A stretch of 64,000 bases of DNA from Hydractinia symbiolongicarpus (taxonomy: Eukaryota > Cnidaria > Hydrozoa > Anthoathecata > Hydractiniidae), in NCBI RefSeq assembly GCF_029227915.1, contig NC_079882.1:3596001-3660000 (forward strand), written 5' to 3'. This document shows positions 11,959-26,900 of this stretch, piece by piece. How positions within the stretch are numbered: position 1 is the stretch's first letter; every line of letters begins with the position of its first letter. The position numbers and the translations under genes were made by a program. The notes beneath the pieces were generated by a model. The model searched no databases. It saw only the letters and a program-made list of their open reading frames with translations, and had not been told where the DNA came from.

Positions 11959-14900
11959 TCATACCCAGTGGACATCGGGGTTGGGCGGTACATTCGGTTT
12001 TTGTGTAGTGAAGAAACGCATTTTATCATGAAAACCAATCATGTTTGCCTGTTTTGGATCCGTTTTGGCTAAATTTGTGAATTTTGTAGAACTATTTAAG
12101 AACGTCGTCTGGCCAGATAAATGAGACGATACCTGATTGAAAAAAAATATAATATTATAAATAAACATTAGTAGTAATCATAATGAAGCATGTAACTAGA
12201 ATTTCAGAAAGATGTAATGTGTTCGCTTTAGTTTTTATTACAAAAAACTTATTGAAAACTTTGTTCTCGTTACGAAAAATATTCGATAATTAGATTGCAT
12301 TTGCATATTAATAGTATTAGAATGACGCTAACAACACAGAAATTACGCAATCACGTAAGGATTGATAGCAAGATGATGCAAAAGAAATTTTTAAACCATT
12401 ACCTCCTTTTTAGCCTCGTCCAGCAAAGCATCAAATCTGTGCCCATTTTCTAGTAGCCATTGGGGAAGATCATGTCCCCCCTCTGTTCCATTATGTTCTC
12501 CCTCTGTTTCTATGGATGTCTTTATTTCCTTCAGACGAGAAATTTCCTCGTTCAGTTTTTCCTGTGAAACAAAAAAAATCTTTTGAACCAGTATTTTTTT
12601 AAATATTCTTTAAAATAAATAAATAATAAAGAGAATAAACAAACAAGAAAAATATTGAACAATAAATTATTTTATACCTGTTTGGAATAAGCAGCTTGCA
12701 ATTCTAACTCTAAATCCAGCGAAGTCATGTTCAAAGGTTTGCGTTGCAGAGAATTTCCAATGGGTCGCTGCTGAGGTATTGATGATAAACCGCTGGAATT
12801 ATTTCGATATTTTATCTCGTCTATCCTGCTTTTACGTATGCTTCTTCGACCCACGACCATTCGTTCGAACGGAATTCGAAAAGATCTCCGCAAACCCGTA
12901 CAGTCAGATACACTTCGATTTACATTGGGATCGATCGCTATTTGCTCAGCTTCTTCCGATTTTGAACGCATGTGCTGCATTAGAGACTGCTGTTGATATG
13001 AGCTGGGCATCGGTATGCGTTCAACAGAGCCATTTATTGAACTACCGCTCAAACTAGTTTGCGATCCCTGGTTATCTTGCAATGAATTTGATCTCAGTCG
13101 ATTATGGTTTCCAGGACTCAGATCTAAATTATTAGCGTCCATGATGGTTCTGGGTAAGCCATGTCTTTGTTGCACGCTTTCAAGCGATACAGAAGACACA
13201 GAGCGTGCCAAAGAATGATTGTTTCGCATCGATTCCATAAAAGACGAGCTGAGAAGATTGTACCATTTCAACGCAATTTTTTTACTGTAGTCGAAGTCTG
13301 CTAAGCTAATTTGAACACCTCCCTAAATTTAAGTTAAAAGAAAGGTATAGACGGAATGAAATTTATTTTTCTCATTTATTAATAAAAAGAAGAAATAAAA
13401 ACAAGACTAACCAGGCACTCTTCTTTTCGGTCTTCAGCTAACATTCCAAAAGCATCTAATTGTAAAGTTTTGTTTAAAAGTCTATTTCTATCAATTTTAA
13501 ATAAGAATTGTTCTGTAAAAGACGGGCAATTCATCTGGCTCGACTTTCGCGTTCGAAATCTCAATTTCTCTTCGTTCGAGCTCGGCAATAACCTTCCTTT
13601 CAAATAAATGTATTTGTAAGAATTAAAACATAACGTCTTGATATTTCGTCCCTTTTCGACAGATACGACTAATTTCATGTCCTTTGTTAAATAATCGAGT
13701 CCGACACGTATTTGGGCTGTCTCAATATTATCATCACTGCAAAATATTCCACTGGAATGACCACTATCCTGTCGTGTAACCGAGATTTTATGACGCTGTG
13801 ACGAAGCTTCGAAGACACCACTATCGGCTGCAACAGACTCGTTTGAGGCAGCGTTATAGACAGATCTGTTAATTTGATGCGGTAGGTCTGAGGACCCACC
13901 CATGGTATATTGGTACGACGCTACTGGAACATTTGCATAACTCATGTATGATAGGTCGTCGGACTAAAAGAAAAGTCAATGGTTAGCTACCTGCGTAAGG
14001 TTTAAACATACATTTAGGAAGAAACACTTCTGCAAAGCTTACGTTTTTATGGAGTCGTTCATTCGATCCATTTGTCTGTATAGAGGATGCAATCGAGGTG
14101 TGAGAGTATTTTCTTAAGGCTAAAGAGGCTTGGAGACTTTCCAGACAGCTGTTCGCATTATGTGGAGAAATAGGTGGAGAGGTCGACGGTACGGACTGTG
14201 GTAAACTAGTAGAATATGCCGGCGAGGTAGACGCTAAACCGTTCGTGGTTTCTGCTTTGGTCGCAAGAATACGTGTTTCGTATATGGGTGGACAGTTGGC
14301 AGATTGAAACTGGTATAAACTTGCATAATGATCACTTCCGTTCTCAGCATGCAAACCTAAGGAGTTTAATGAACCACGACTAGAAGTAGAGAGCGAACCA
14401 CGGCTTCCAGTTGAAAGTGATCCGCGACTTGAATTTGACGATAATGATAAAGTACTCGAAGAGAAGCTAAAAATAATAGGGAAGGAAATTAAGATATCGT
14501 GAAACATAGTGGTGTTTATATGTAGGGCAGGTTTTTCTTTTAATACTACCACATTTCTCGGGATTTGATTAAATACCTTTTTAATCTAGATTCTAAAAGA
14601 TTTGTCTGTCTCGTCTTTTCAGCTATTCTTTGTTTAATAATTCTCTTTTCGTCTTCCAACTGCAACCTGTCCTTAATTACTTTAGTTGATAATTCCCTCG
14701 TGGATGCCAGGTCGGATAAAAGCATTTCTTTTTCGTATTCCAATTGAATCTACAAAAAGAAAGGTTGATGTTATTTGTTGATACCTCCAAAACCCCCCTT
14801 AATCTAGCCACAACACTGCACACACATCACGCAGTCAAAACTTATTAGAGTAACAGCTGTAACACGACACGGCAAAAACACACGACCGCAGCGAACACGG

Positions 14901-17900
14901 AGTATGTGACAAGAATAATTCTTCACATTTTTGTTTGAATAGCTCGCGAAGGAATGCTTTGATACGAGTATTTCGTGCATTTTGCAAGACTAATCGTCGT
15001 GGGAGAAACAGTTGTTCTTGTTTTGTCACGTTACTTGATAACTCGTTTCCGTAAACAATGAAAACTTACTCTGGCTTCTTCTGTCTTGATGTAACTATCG
15101 AATTTTTCCAGCTCGGACAGGAGAGCTTCCTTCTCGTTAAAAAGCATCAGACGGTGCTGCTCAGGGCCGTTCTCGTTCATCTCCAGTTTGTAATCAATCA
15201 CTTCCAAGCGGCCGTGAAGCTCGTTAACATACTGCAGAGCAACCTGATAGTCTTTTCGTAGCTGCCGCTTGGTCATGTTCATCACGACGTTCTCTTCGCT
15301 GCCAGTAAAAGACGAAGCTGTCCCGCTTTCAATACTATTTAAACTCGAGGTTGATCCTCCTTCCTGTAAAAGATAAACCCAATCTCTTAATGCCTCGTGA
15401 ATAGCCCTTCCATCGTTGAAAAATAAATACATGTTTTGGTGTACTTCTTACGAAGTTACGTTTTAGCACTTTTGCAGCACAGCTGGGTAGTATAAATTTT
15501 TATTTTTTTTAAGGAGATATTTCTTCATGAACGAAGCAATGCATACACTGAAATAAAATCTCGATGGAATTTACTATGTGTTTGTGAAGATTGACGTAAC
15601 AAGCTAAGTCCAACAATGTGAAGAATGTTTTGTGTTTTAAATATAAATTACAAAAGGATTAAATTATAAGACGGTTAATGTTTGAAATTTTCTCAAAATG
15701 ATGAAGAATGTTGGGTTTACTGAAGGTTTATATGATAAACAAATGAATGATTATAAGTTCATAAAATTCAAAACAATTGGTTGCCATGGGCTACAATCAT
15801 TTTACAGAAGTATTTAAAAAGCTGAATAATATAAATTCTAGTGCCAACTCGTCGTTTATCAAAGGAAGTTCCAATTCGACAGATAAACCCAAAAATAACA
15901 AATAAATAAACAAATAAAAATAGGTACGAAATAAATAAACATTGAAAGTAAAAGAATCCGATGAGAAAAGCTTTGTTTTTATAAAAAAAAGTTGAACAAA
16001 AATCTGAGGAATGTTAGAGGATATTAAAATCATGTTAAATTCATGATTAGGCTAGTTCAAAAAAATCAGGTAAAAAATAAATAAATTGAAACAAGGTCGT
16101 ATATTTTATATTTAGACAACAACATTTGAGTACAATTAGTTGTTCTATTTCGTAGTTATTTACAGAATTTTATAAATTTTGATTTGCTTATTATAACAAA
16201 AGTTTGTTGTCTAGAAATGGTAAACAAATTTATTTTTCATTAGTCATCCAATATTTTGTAATATAAATAAAAAACGTTGAAAAATATAGAGCAAAAACAA
16301 TTTACCTGTTTGTTTAATTCAGATATTTGACATTCATCTCTTTGCCGAAGCAGCTCTTCAAGAATTCGGATTTTCTCTTGTTGCCCTATAAGTAGTTGTT
16401 CCTTGACCTCTTTCATCTCAGAAACTTTTTCACGAGCCACATCTAACTCAAATGGACCATTCTCAGACAAATTTTGATTGATTTGTTCTAACTTGGTTAT
16501 TCCATCCTTTTTGTGGCGCACTTCATCAGAGGCTTCGTGTAATTCACGTTTCAAATTATCCACCTATTGGAGAGAGAAAAAACAAGATTTACCATGGAAA
16601 CTTAAAAGAGAAACAGAAAGCTTCTAATATTAAACTTTAAATAATAAAGCTAACAAGGAGCGATTGTAACTTATTATTTTCGTATGTGCAATATATAACA
16701 TCACTAATCCCTGATTTGATGATTCAGAACATTAATAGGGGTAGGACGATTTTATAATGGATCAAAAAACAATAAATAAGATAATTATTTCTTTATATAG
16801 TCACAGTTAACCTCTAAGAAATTTCCACTCATTAGATTTAATATTCCAGATTGTAACAAAATTACATGCAGAAAGTTTTCTTATAAAGAAAAAAAAGACA
16901 CTACCATATTTGGTTGTAACTCAACGAATTTTTATCTGTACTTACCCTTTCTCTAGCACAGCTGATGTCTTCTTTTAATTGAAACACATTGTATTTATCC
17001 ATGATTTCATTAGCTTCTTTGGTATCTGTAGAAGCCTTTTGTTCCTTGTTATATTTTTCAAGCTGATTTGTTAAGTAGTCCACCTAAATCGGAAAGAAAA
17101 TATTCAAAACACCATACAAGCTAATCCCGTCTTCAATTTAAGATTCTTGAACACTATATCAAAATAATGGCTAATGCAACAGTACATATTGCAAAAAATT
17201 AAAACTAAGGTCAAAAAACGTCTATTAGAATTTTGGTCATGTCAAAGACAAGTCAAATCCCAAACATGTTGCACGTTCCCACCAGAACAGAATCCTAAGC
17301 ATCTAATAGCATTTCAGATAATAAAAATTGTCAAGTCAAGTTGAAACGATTTCATTGAAAACAAAGCTTGAGAAATAGTACAAACATCTACGACGCAAAA
17401 GTATTTTAAACATTGCAGAATATCGCATTTCTCGACACCACTGTTTGTGGCTTAGAATGACAAGGTAGAATAAACACACAGAACAATATCAGAACTATGC
17501 CAATACAGAGTAAAAGCCACATTGAGATGAAAGAATTTGAGTAATTTTTTTACTTTGTACAACTTAATACCCAGGCCACGTTTTAAATAAGACCTAAGTA
17601 AATCAAAGAAATTCCTAATGTAAAATTTTTAAATACATCATGAGATATATTTTGTTAGGTTATATTTGAAAGTTTAAAAACAAACTTCTACCAAAGATGT
17701 AACACAGATTAGATGGTCTAATTTTGATAATTCTATCAATACACTGACATTATAAGAAAAAAAATCAAATGAAAACATAAAAGAGAAATATCAGTGATTA
17801 CGAAATCAGATAAACACAATATTCGGATTAATGAATATAATCCAAATAAATTTATTTAAGCAAAGAAACAATTAACAGTATAAAGATGTTACCTTCTCTT

Positions 17901-20900
17901 GCGCAAGATGTAACCGCCTTTGTTTTACACTTAAAATTCCGTTTTGTGCCTATAAATAATACCATGCATATTATCAATTTCTTCACTTTGAAGAGCATTC
18001 AAGTAAATTATTTGAAATTGTTTTTTTAGTATCAATAAGTTGAGAGTAAGTATCTTCACAACATGCAGTACAACAACTTTATCGATTTTTAACAAGCTTC
18101 TCACAAGAGCTGTCACAAAAATACATAACATACCATAAGTTAAATACTTCTTTAATAAGATCATAAAGAGATTTTGATTAACATCAGAAGCTGATAAGCA
18201 CGGGGGAGGTGAAGCAATTTGCTTTTTTATAAACCGATCACAAAGAACATTAAGCCAAAGACAGCAGAATGAGAATAAAATTGGGAAAGTAAAAAGTTAC
18301 AGTAAAAATAAATTTGGAAAAATTTAAAAGCATAAATTCTACAATTTGATCCATAATGTTTATCATTTTTTTATCCCAATAATTTAATCCACTTGGTAGA
18401 CTGTATTACACAACCTAACCAAAAAGATAAAATAAATAAACAAAAAACCAAGCAACAAACAGCAAGATTAAAAAAAATAAATACAATAGTAGTTGAGTAC
18501 TAAGATAATACACAAAAAACATAAGTACAGGAAGGTTACAACTTGATAATAAAAAAACGAAGAGCAACAGTAACAACAAAAAAATACATGACAACTAAAC
18601 AATGATATTGAAAGAGAGGATGTAATAAACAAAACAAAGCAATGCATGGCATTTTAATTAGAAAAGAGATTAGTTGGGCCAGTTGAAAAGAAGCTTGTTA
18701 TTTTTATTATTGATAACAATATTAAATTGCCACAAGATATACAGTTTAAATATCTTATTAGTCACTAAGGTATTTTGTTGGCAATTACAGAAAACAGATT
18801 AATTACTGACAAATGACTGTTGGAGCCCTACCACAAAGAGAGACACCCAAACAATATTATGTGAATATAAATAAAACAGAACAGTTAAAATGATCTTCAG
18901 CTGTTCTTTAATGACAAAACTAACAAAAATACACTTACCGAAACTGAATTACATGATATTCTAAAATTTTGACACACATTTATAGACTCAAACTTTTTTT
19001 AATATGTGTTGTTTTTCTTCACAGTATGGAGTGGTAAAAGTTGGTGTTTTGAAAAACAAAAAATAGAGGCACTCAGAAACTATGTTCTTGTTATTAATAT
19101 ACTGAGATGAATATTTTGCAATATGGCAAACTCAACATACACTTTCATATGCACAATGATTTTCAATATGCATACTCAAATATAAACTAGAATCCTTTAA
19201 ATAGAAATTTTTCTTAACTTATCCTATGAGGACTTTAAAAATAGTACATAGCAATTCCGTTGAGCAGAAAACCCTTTACCTCAAGATCCATTTCACCACG
19301 AGCCAGGTATTCCTGCAACATTCTTTCTTGTTCTTCATGCCACTGTTGCCTAGGGTCTTCTAATTGATTAGTTTCTAAATAACACAGAATAAATCTTTTT
19401 CTAGAAAAATTATATACAAGAAACAGTACTCTTGCATTTTAGGCATTCTTTCGTGTGTTGAATTGGTCTACTACTTATGTGCTAATAATAACATGTCTAA
19501 ATGACTGGGCGTGTGTGTGCATACTTTATATCGTGCTACTGCACACCTGTTCAGAGGAAAAGCAGGAGAATTGAAAAATATGTTGATTCCTTACCAACAA
19601 AGCTTACGTCCAATTAACAATTACGTCAAACACAAGTAGCTTTATAATAAAGATAAAGGGATTACTTTCAGACTTTGGATATTTTTGTAAAGAGAAATTT
19701 AACAGACATGTTCTAAATACAAAACCTATAAAATCATAAAGAGTTGAATGTTAGGAGCACAAGCTAATTATAGACGCCTAACAATATAAGATTATAAGAA
19801 ATAACGTTTAGTTCAAATCACAAGAAGAATCACTTTAGAAAACTTAGTGTAAGTCCCTTGGAGATAACTAAGTTATCTTCAAGGATATTAAAATGGATCA
19901 AACGAATAAGTTGGGGCAAAGCCCTAACTAAATCCACCAATAAACACAAGATTTCTCATCAATCAATGAGCATAAAACCAGCATGGCCACATCTTACCCT
20001 GTTAAAAAATAGGAGAATTAATTGTTTGGTTGGGCGAATAAAAACATTCTTGCTTAAAACATGAAAGAAGAAAGAATTTCCTGATAATGATCATGCGAGT
20101 AAAGAACAATAGAAGCTCAACATAATTTTCACCACCTCCTGGTTGTCCTGATCTCCTGGTTGGAAGAAGGCAGACAATAACCTCAAAAAATTTTCAATTT
20201 TATTTCATTTATATCTCAATAAACTGATTAAAATAAGGTATAGGACCAAAGTTATTAACGAATTTCACTTTTGTCTGTTACACACACTTGTTATAAAATA
20301 TACTCAATAAAAAAAACTAACCAGAATTGTGATCAATATAATAGGTACCAAGAATTGCATCTGTGCATTCCTCCCAGCCCAAAGGTAGTTCTAGAAAAAT
20401 AACAAAAAAAATAAAAAATAGCTAAAAAACTAGTAGAGAATATTTTTTGTAACAGTGAAGATATATATCTATACCCTTTATTGTAAAACAAGCATGTAAA
20501 TCTATAAAACTCTTTTCAGGTGGATTTGCACAATACAGCAATAAGGAGGAATTTGCACTTATCACCCTTGCCAAAATAATAATAAGGTCTCCATTGTTTG
20601 GTGCAAATTCAAATTTGATTCCATGTCATAACTCTTTGTCGTTTCACTAAATTTAGTTATTTTTTGAACACAAGCAGAAATAACTGAATAGTTTGCATGT
20701 TTGCAATGCAAGGCCTAAATAACTACTGAAACCAAGTAAAAGAACACAACTCATTTATTCAATAAAGAATTTCTACATAAAACAGGAATTATAAAAAGAA
20801 AAAAAAACAACAACTTTAAAATTAGGTTATTAAGACTTCAGTATCAGAAAGAACTATTGTTTATAAATAGGTTGCTCAGTAACTTTTAAGTATCAACTGC

Positions 20901-23900
20901 TTCTCTTGGAAAATTTACAACATGTGAGGAGTTACATTTATCAGATCAATAAGTAAAACAAACTAACACATAATAGACAGAAAGAAATTATAAAGGTATC
21001 TACATTGACTACGGTCAACTTGAAAGTTTTTGTAAATTAGTTCCTAAAATATTATTCAGAACTTCTATTTGTAAAATTTGCAGAAACTAATTCTTTTAGA
21101 ATTAACGATTTACACTAATTTTTCTCCCACTTTGCCTAGAATTATATATAATAAATATTGGAATTTCAACTTCAGAAGGATCCCACTCATCTCACAACTT
21201 ATTTTTAAAGTTAACTTGAGGTATAAAATAATGTTGGTCTTATATCATAGAGCTTAAAAGGTTGGTTAACAAGGCTTAAATTTGTTTAAATATTTTTTTA
21301 GGTAAGCTTGTGTAGTCCCTATATCTTTACTTTAATTTGGCTACAAACCAACATGCAGATCGCAAGTCATCAGCCAAAAATTAAAAGCTCTAGGACGAGC
21401 AAAAAAAGTGTTATTTTAGCAAAATATTTTATGCTAATCAATTCACCTTTATAATACCTATACATTGATAAAGTTTGAATTCACATCCCTTAACAGGTCT
21501 AAAATTACTGATGAAAGAAAATGTCAAATTTTGCTATCTCTTAAATATGACATTATAATTCATGCAGCATAATTAAATCTTAAATTTTTTAAAAGTGAAT
21601 ATCTTGAGAACGAAAAAAGCTTTTGGTCTGTTTTCTATAATATTAATGCATTAGAAAAAATGCAACAAAATTTTAATTGTTAAACTCAAATTCTGAAAAA
21701 TATAAGGATTTGCTAATTATATAAAAATTAGCCGTCTTATTTTTATGACAATTTCTGAGAAAAATTAATTTTCTAAAGGTATATAAAAAATATAATTATT
21801 TGCAGAAAAATGTGGAAATTTAGTTCTGAATCTACCTAAGGTAAAATAGCACACTTTTAACATTGGCAAGGATTATTTAAACAAACAAAGGCAATGACAA
21901 ACTTTGACATTAACAGTCAATAGAAGGTGTCTCCAAGAAATAAGATAAATTACAAAGGAAGTAGTTATGTAATATTTATAAAGCGTTCTAAATTATCATA
22001 GGAAGGTCATAATTACAAATTAAAATTATTAAGTTAAAGTAAAATTTATTGGAGTTTATTCTTAAAATACTTGTCTAACATGATGATAAAAAACCTACCC
22101 TGTCCTATGCAATCAGCAAATGTTTTTGGCTTGATAAGTCTAGAAAGAAAAGAGAGTTAAATGAAACAAAGTTATATTCAAATTAGATAGTTATCTGGAT
22201 TTTCAAAATCACATTCTAATACAGTTTTAGATTCTAATAATAGTAATACACAACATATCTTACATACATTAGATTATTACATTACTAAAAAAAATATAAA
22301 GTGCAATGGAACATTAACTGGGTGCTTCAGGATACATGAAAGTGTACACATGGTTTACTTACAAAGTATACACATTGAAAGAAAATAGGAAGGTACGGCG
22401 AAGGTTTTGATTAGTGGTACCATTGTTACTTTTTCAGAATATTCTAAACACGTACATTAGCATATCAAAAAGATTTATATACCACACAATATGGCAACTG
22501 TGGAGTTAATTTCTTTTTTGGCTATTTTAGGGACCATGCACCATTGTGGAAAATTTTAAAATATCCATTATCATTGTTGAACACATCGTAACAAGGATGT
22601 TTAACTATGCAAGTTCAACAACTAAATCATGGAAGAGATTAGATATCGTGCCTGAGACATATACACAAATTTTCCGTTTGGTAATAAGGAAAAGTCCATA
22701 TTTTACTTTGTCCCAGATTTTGGAACAAACATGTTTTTATAAACTACTGTAGTTTATAAAAACAATTTTGAAAATTTTCTTTCCCATTATTTGTACGATT
22801 ATTATAAAAATTTAGGCATCAATCTTTTCTTTATCTAGATGGGAAGTAATAGGATATTCATGATTGAAACATGTATGTTCTAAGATTTTGATAATTAAGT
22901 ACTTTACTCTAAAAGTCCTAACAGATCTTTAAATTTATTTGCAACTGGTCACCTTAGAAAGTATGAGATAAAATGAGATTGGCATTAGTTGGCATTGGTG
23001 CAATCCTATTTCAGGGCTGTGGGGCCATGCTTCCCAAACATTTCTGATAAACGATTTTCGAAATGGCAAGTTATTTTACATGCTAATATTTTTCTGTCAT
23101 GAAAGATTTTGTTTGATTGTTGCTCAAAATGTTAATGTCAATTATTTTCATTAATTTTTATTCATTGCGAAAGGTATATACACGGTTTAACATGATAGAG
23201 AATAAGAATAAGATAGCGTAAATAAAGCCATTTTATTTTTTTTTAATTAATTTAGCCTTTTATCCAACATATTTAGATATTTTAAATATTACACTAATCA
23301 TAAACCCCAAATGTTAGAGGATAAACATAACAGGGTTTAGCTTTGACTTTAATTTAACAAAGATTCCTGAGAGTTTTGATTTTACTTGCAGCAGCATTCA
23401 ACAACAAAATTTGAATTGATATTAGTGTTTGTAAGATCCCAATTTGATAATTTAGACAAAGAAAATTGTTGGTTAGGACATTTGGAAAAAATGGGGAAAA
23501 ATAATTGGGTGGAAAAGTGTGAGTTCCCAGGGTAAAACCAACAGTAGACTGAGATAAACTTGGCAGAAGGTAATAAGGACAGAGTTGATGCATAGGAGAT
23601 TGAGTTTAGAACTAACACAGTCTAGGTCAGATTGAAAGGTCATAAATATGGCCTGTCCAACCTATGTCAGCATGTAAAATGGACAATAAGCTGAAGATGA
23701 CTATGATGTTCAGATAATAAAAAATGTGATTGTGATTTTACAAGAGATACAAGTTATACTTCAGATCTTTATAGAGATCTGGGGCAATTTTTAGCTTAAG
23801 ATGTCATTTTTGTAAAGTTCTAGGTAACTAAGCAATTCATTTAGCCTTAAATGATTAATTTTCATCAATTCCAAAGAAGGTCTGGCTGTAAACAAATAAG

Positions 23901-26900
23901 GGGAGAGCGATTCAAATCTAAAAATAAATTGCAAAAATGTATCATCTTTATTGCTACTTCAATTCTTGGACCTTACTTTTATTGCTAACAGATACAATTC
24001 TGAAAACAATTTCCACACTCTACATAACAATATTCAATAACAAAATTGTAGAGATAAATGCCAATATATTTTTAGGTCCTATACATGTATTTTTACAACC
24101 TAATACCCAGGATGATTAATTGCTGTTTAAAATATCAAAATAATGATACAATTAAATGTTGATAATGCAAGAATTTTTCTTCTATTTTTTTCCTTATTTA
24201 AAATATAAAAAATAAAAATAAAAAAAATAAAATACAATACAATAATATGGACCAATGACAAAATTTTCAACATTGTTGCAGTTTATCTATATAATAAAAA
24301 AACTTCTGTATGTCTGTCATCAGTAAAGCCATTGCACTTTTAGCTTAATAACTTGGAATCGGGTTAAAATAATGGGAGCAATTTCTACCTGGGTCAATTC
24401 ACCTGTTTCGAAACAGACGAGTTGAAGACTTCTTGAAGAAACCTTTAAGCCCCAACATTTTTGTAGTCTTTCGTCAAAAGTACACGATCCTATAAATTTT
24501 CTTGATCAGGGTTTTAAGATCTATAAAACGAAATTTTGTAGTACATTGGCAGTTTTTTTTACTGACATCAGCAAAAGTGTTAAACCCCAAAATCTCCTTA
24601 ACCGTTCGTGGAAAGTAGGTGAAACAGATTGGTAATTGACGTCATCAACTGTTTGTTATAAACACATCATACTATACATTTTTTTGATCAGCTCTACACA
24701 ACAGAGGCAACATGAGTAAACTTTTTTTTAAACAACATTTACATTGATAGGATGTCAGGAAGTTCTCTTAATCGCTGATCAAAATCGTGTGATGTTTTAT
24801 AATATTTTGATTAGCATTTCAATATAGGTAACGACTAAAAAAAATGTGAAAAAATTGCTGATGATCTTTTTATTTCTTTTTTGCCAAAGTGGATTTTTTA
24901 ATGGGATTTATACACATAGCTATATATTTTATCGTATTTTAAGCATCAGCATTAAATTGCTGTTGCAATTTCTGCATTTATTAGAACACTGCTGCAGTTT
25001 TATTACTCATGTCAGCCAAATTTAGTTAATATAGTTTTTGAACTTAACAAAGCATATTGGCAAACTCACTGCTTTCATTAGCAATGCTTCCACACATCCA
25101 CACATTTTTTATGTTTAAGCCCCTTCCCCCCCCCCTAAATTAAAACTTTTTCTTACAGGAGAAAAGTATCATGTTTTAATTAAATAAAAACTATAAAACT
25201 ATATGCAATAAAAAACATAATTCAAATCCATAAATATTGAAGTTCAGCATAGAAAAAATACCATTCAATTAAATAAATTTTAGCATTTTCTGCAACAATT
25301 TAATTTAACCACAAGTAGTTACAAACTGTTTTTTTAATGACGTAGTTGAGCAAAATATATATTTACAAATAAATTTACATGTGCATGATAGGTAACAGTC
25401 AGGTCAGAAATTGTTATAAAAAATTGGAAAACTATATGAAGTCATGGGAATATTCAAAACACAAAAACACATCCTCTAAGGATTCACAGAAATCAGTATT
25501 TTTGGTCGAAGTACCTAAAATCATTTATTAGATGTTATTAAGAAAAACGAAATTATAAGGTTCAAACAATACTACTAATAATAATCCCACCGACTATAAG
25601 GCAGATTTTTCACTTAATATAAAATTTATAAAACAGTCCAACTGGCACAGAGAAGAGGCTAATTGTGCCTTTATATCATGGGCATGCTTTATTTTTCACT
25701 GTGCCACTGACTGGTTTACCACAAAAGCTTTATATATTTCCAAAAATAGTTTAATAACATCATCAACCTGACGTTGTTAAGCCAATTTTATCTGTTTATT
25801 TTATTTATGTTTAAAAAAAATGTGTAGCAAAATGGATATTTTATAATTTTTTGATTTGCAAATCACAACCAAGTTGTTGGATTTTAGGGGCCTTCAAAAA
25901 TGTTTTGGGGGCCCTGTTAGCGGGATATCACTGCTAAGGGGGAAAGGGCGTCTGAATTTTGAAAAAAAAATCCACTAAGGATTGAGATCCGAATGTGTGT
26001 ATTTCATTATTCTCCGCTAAAAGAGGAGGGGAAGGGGTCCGAATCTTAGCGACGATATCCCACTAACAGGGCCCAAAAAATTTTTCGAAGACCCCTTAAA
26101 AGAAATCGATTAATAAGTTCATAATTTTAACACTCATTCAATTCTCTATATGTTTAAATTTTTTGAATATTTTTAGAAAAAACACAAAATCATTATATTT
26201 TTTTTGCAACGTGTGGTCTGTTGGAATTAGTGAATCAGGTATATTCAACAGTAATGCGTTTCTTTAAAGAACTGATTTAAAGTTCCTAATTTAATTATCT
26301 AGATAAGGCTAAATTTGCTAAACATTTTAAATTTTCCAACTCGGCCAGTTGCTTTTTTTTCACCCAAGGAACTGGACACAGAATGTTTATCATTTAACAT
26401 CTTATTGATAGCATGATCTATCATTTTGGATTATGTGTGTGCATGTTTTTGTAAGTCTCTTCTGAAATATATTGTGGGAGAGACTAGTTTAGGGTTTTAT
26501 TGTACGCTACTGATACGAAAACAATTCATTTTAGGCTTTTTGCAGGCTATGCAGTAAGTTTTTAGCACGCAATAGGGTAATAATATAGCTTCAGCTTTTT
26601 AGTTTACCTATATGTTACACATTTTTTAGAGTAGCTAGCTAGCTCTATATATCACATCCATTTTGTAAGTTATAAAATCAGTTTAATAAAAATAAACTAC
26701 TATTCTAAGTTGTTGAAGTTAGACAGCAACAATGTTGGGCAACAACTTTAAAATGGATACATGCTTTTGTTAATATGATCCACAAAATTTAAAATGGTTA
26801 CCGGTATTTATCGTTGGTATAACATTGCAGTAATAATTGTATCATGTGACAAGATATATATATGCAGCAAATACACTGTATCATCACGTGACTCTGAATT

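Noticed and set aside
13991-14042. Later donor for WWC exon 10 (GCAG|GTAGCT)
   Set aside because: It would leave an intron of about 27 nt and break the frame into exon 11; the donor AAC|GTAAGC at 14043 keeps phase and gives a 79-nt intron.
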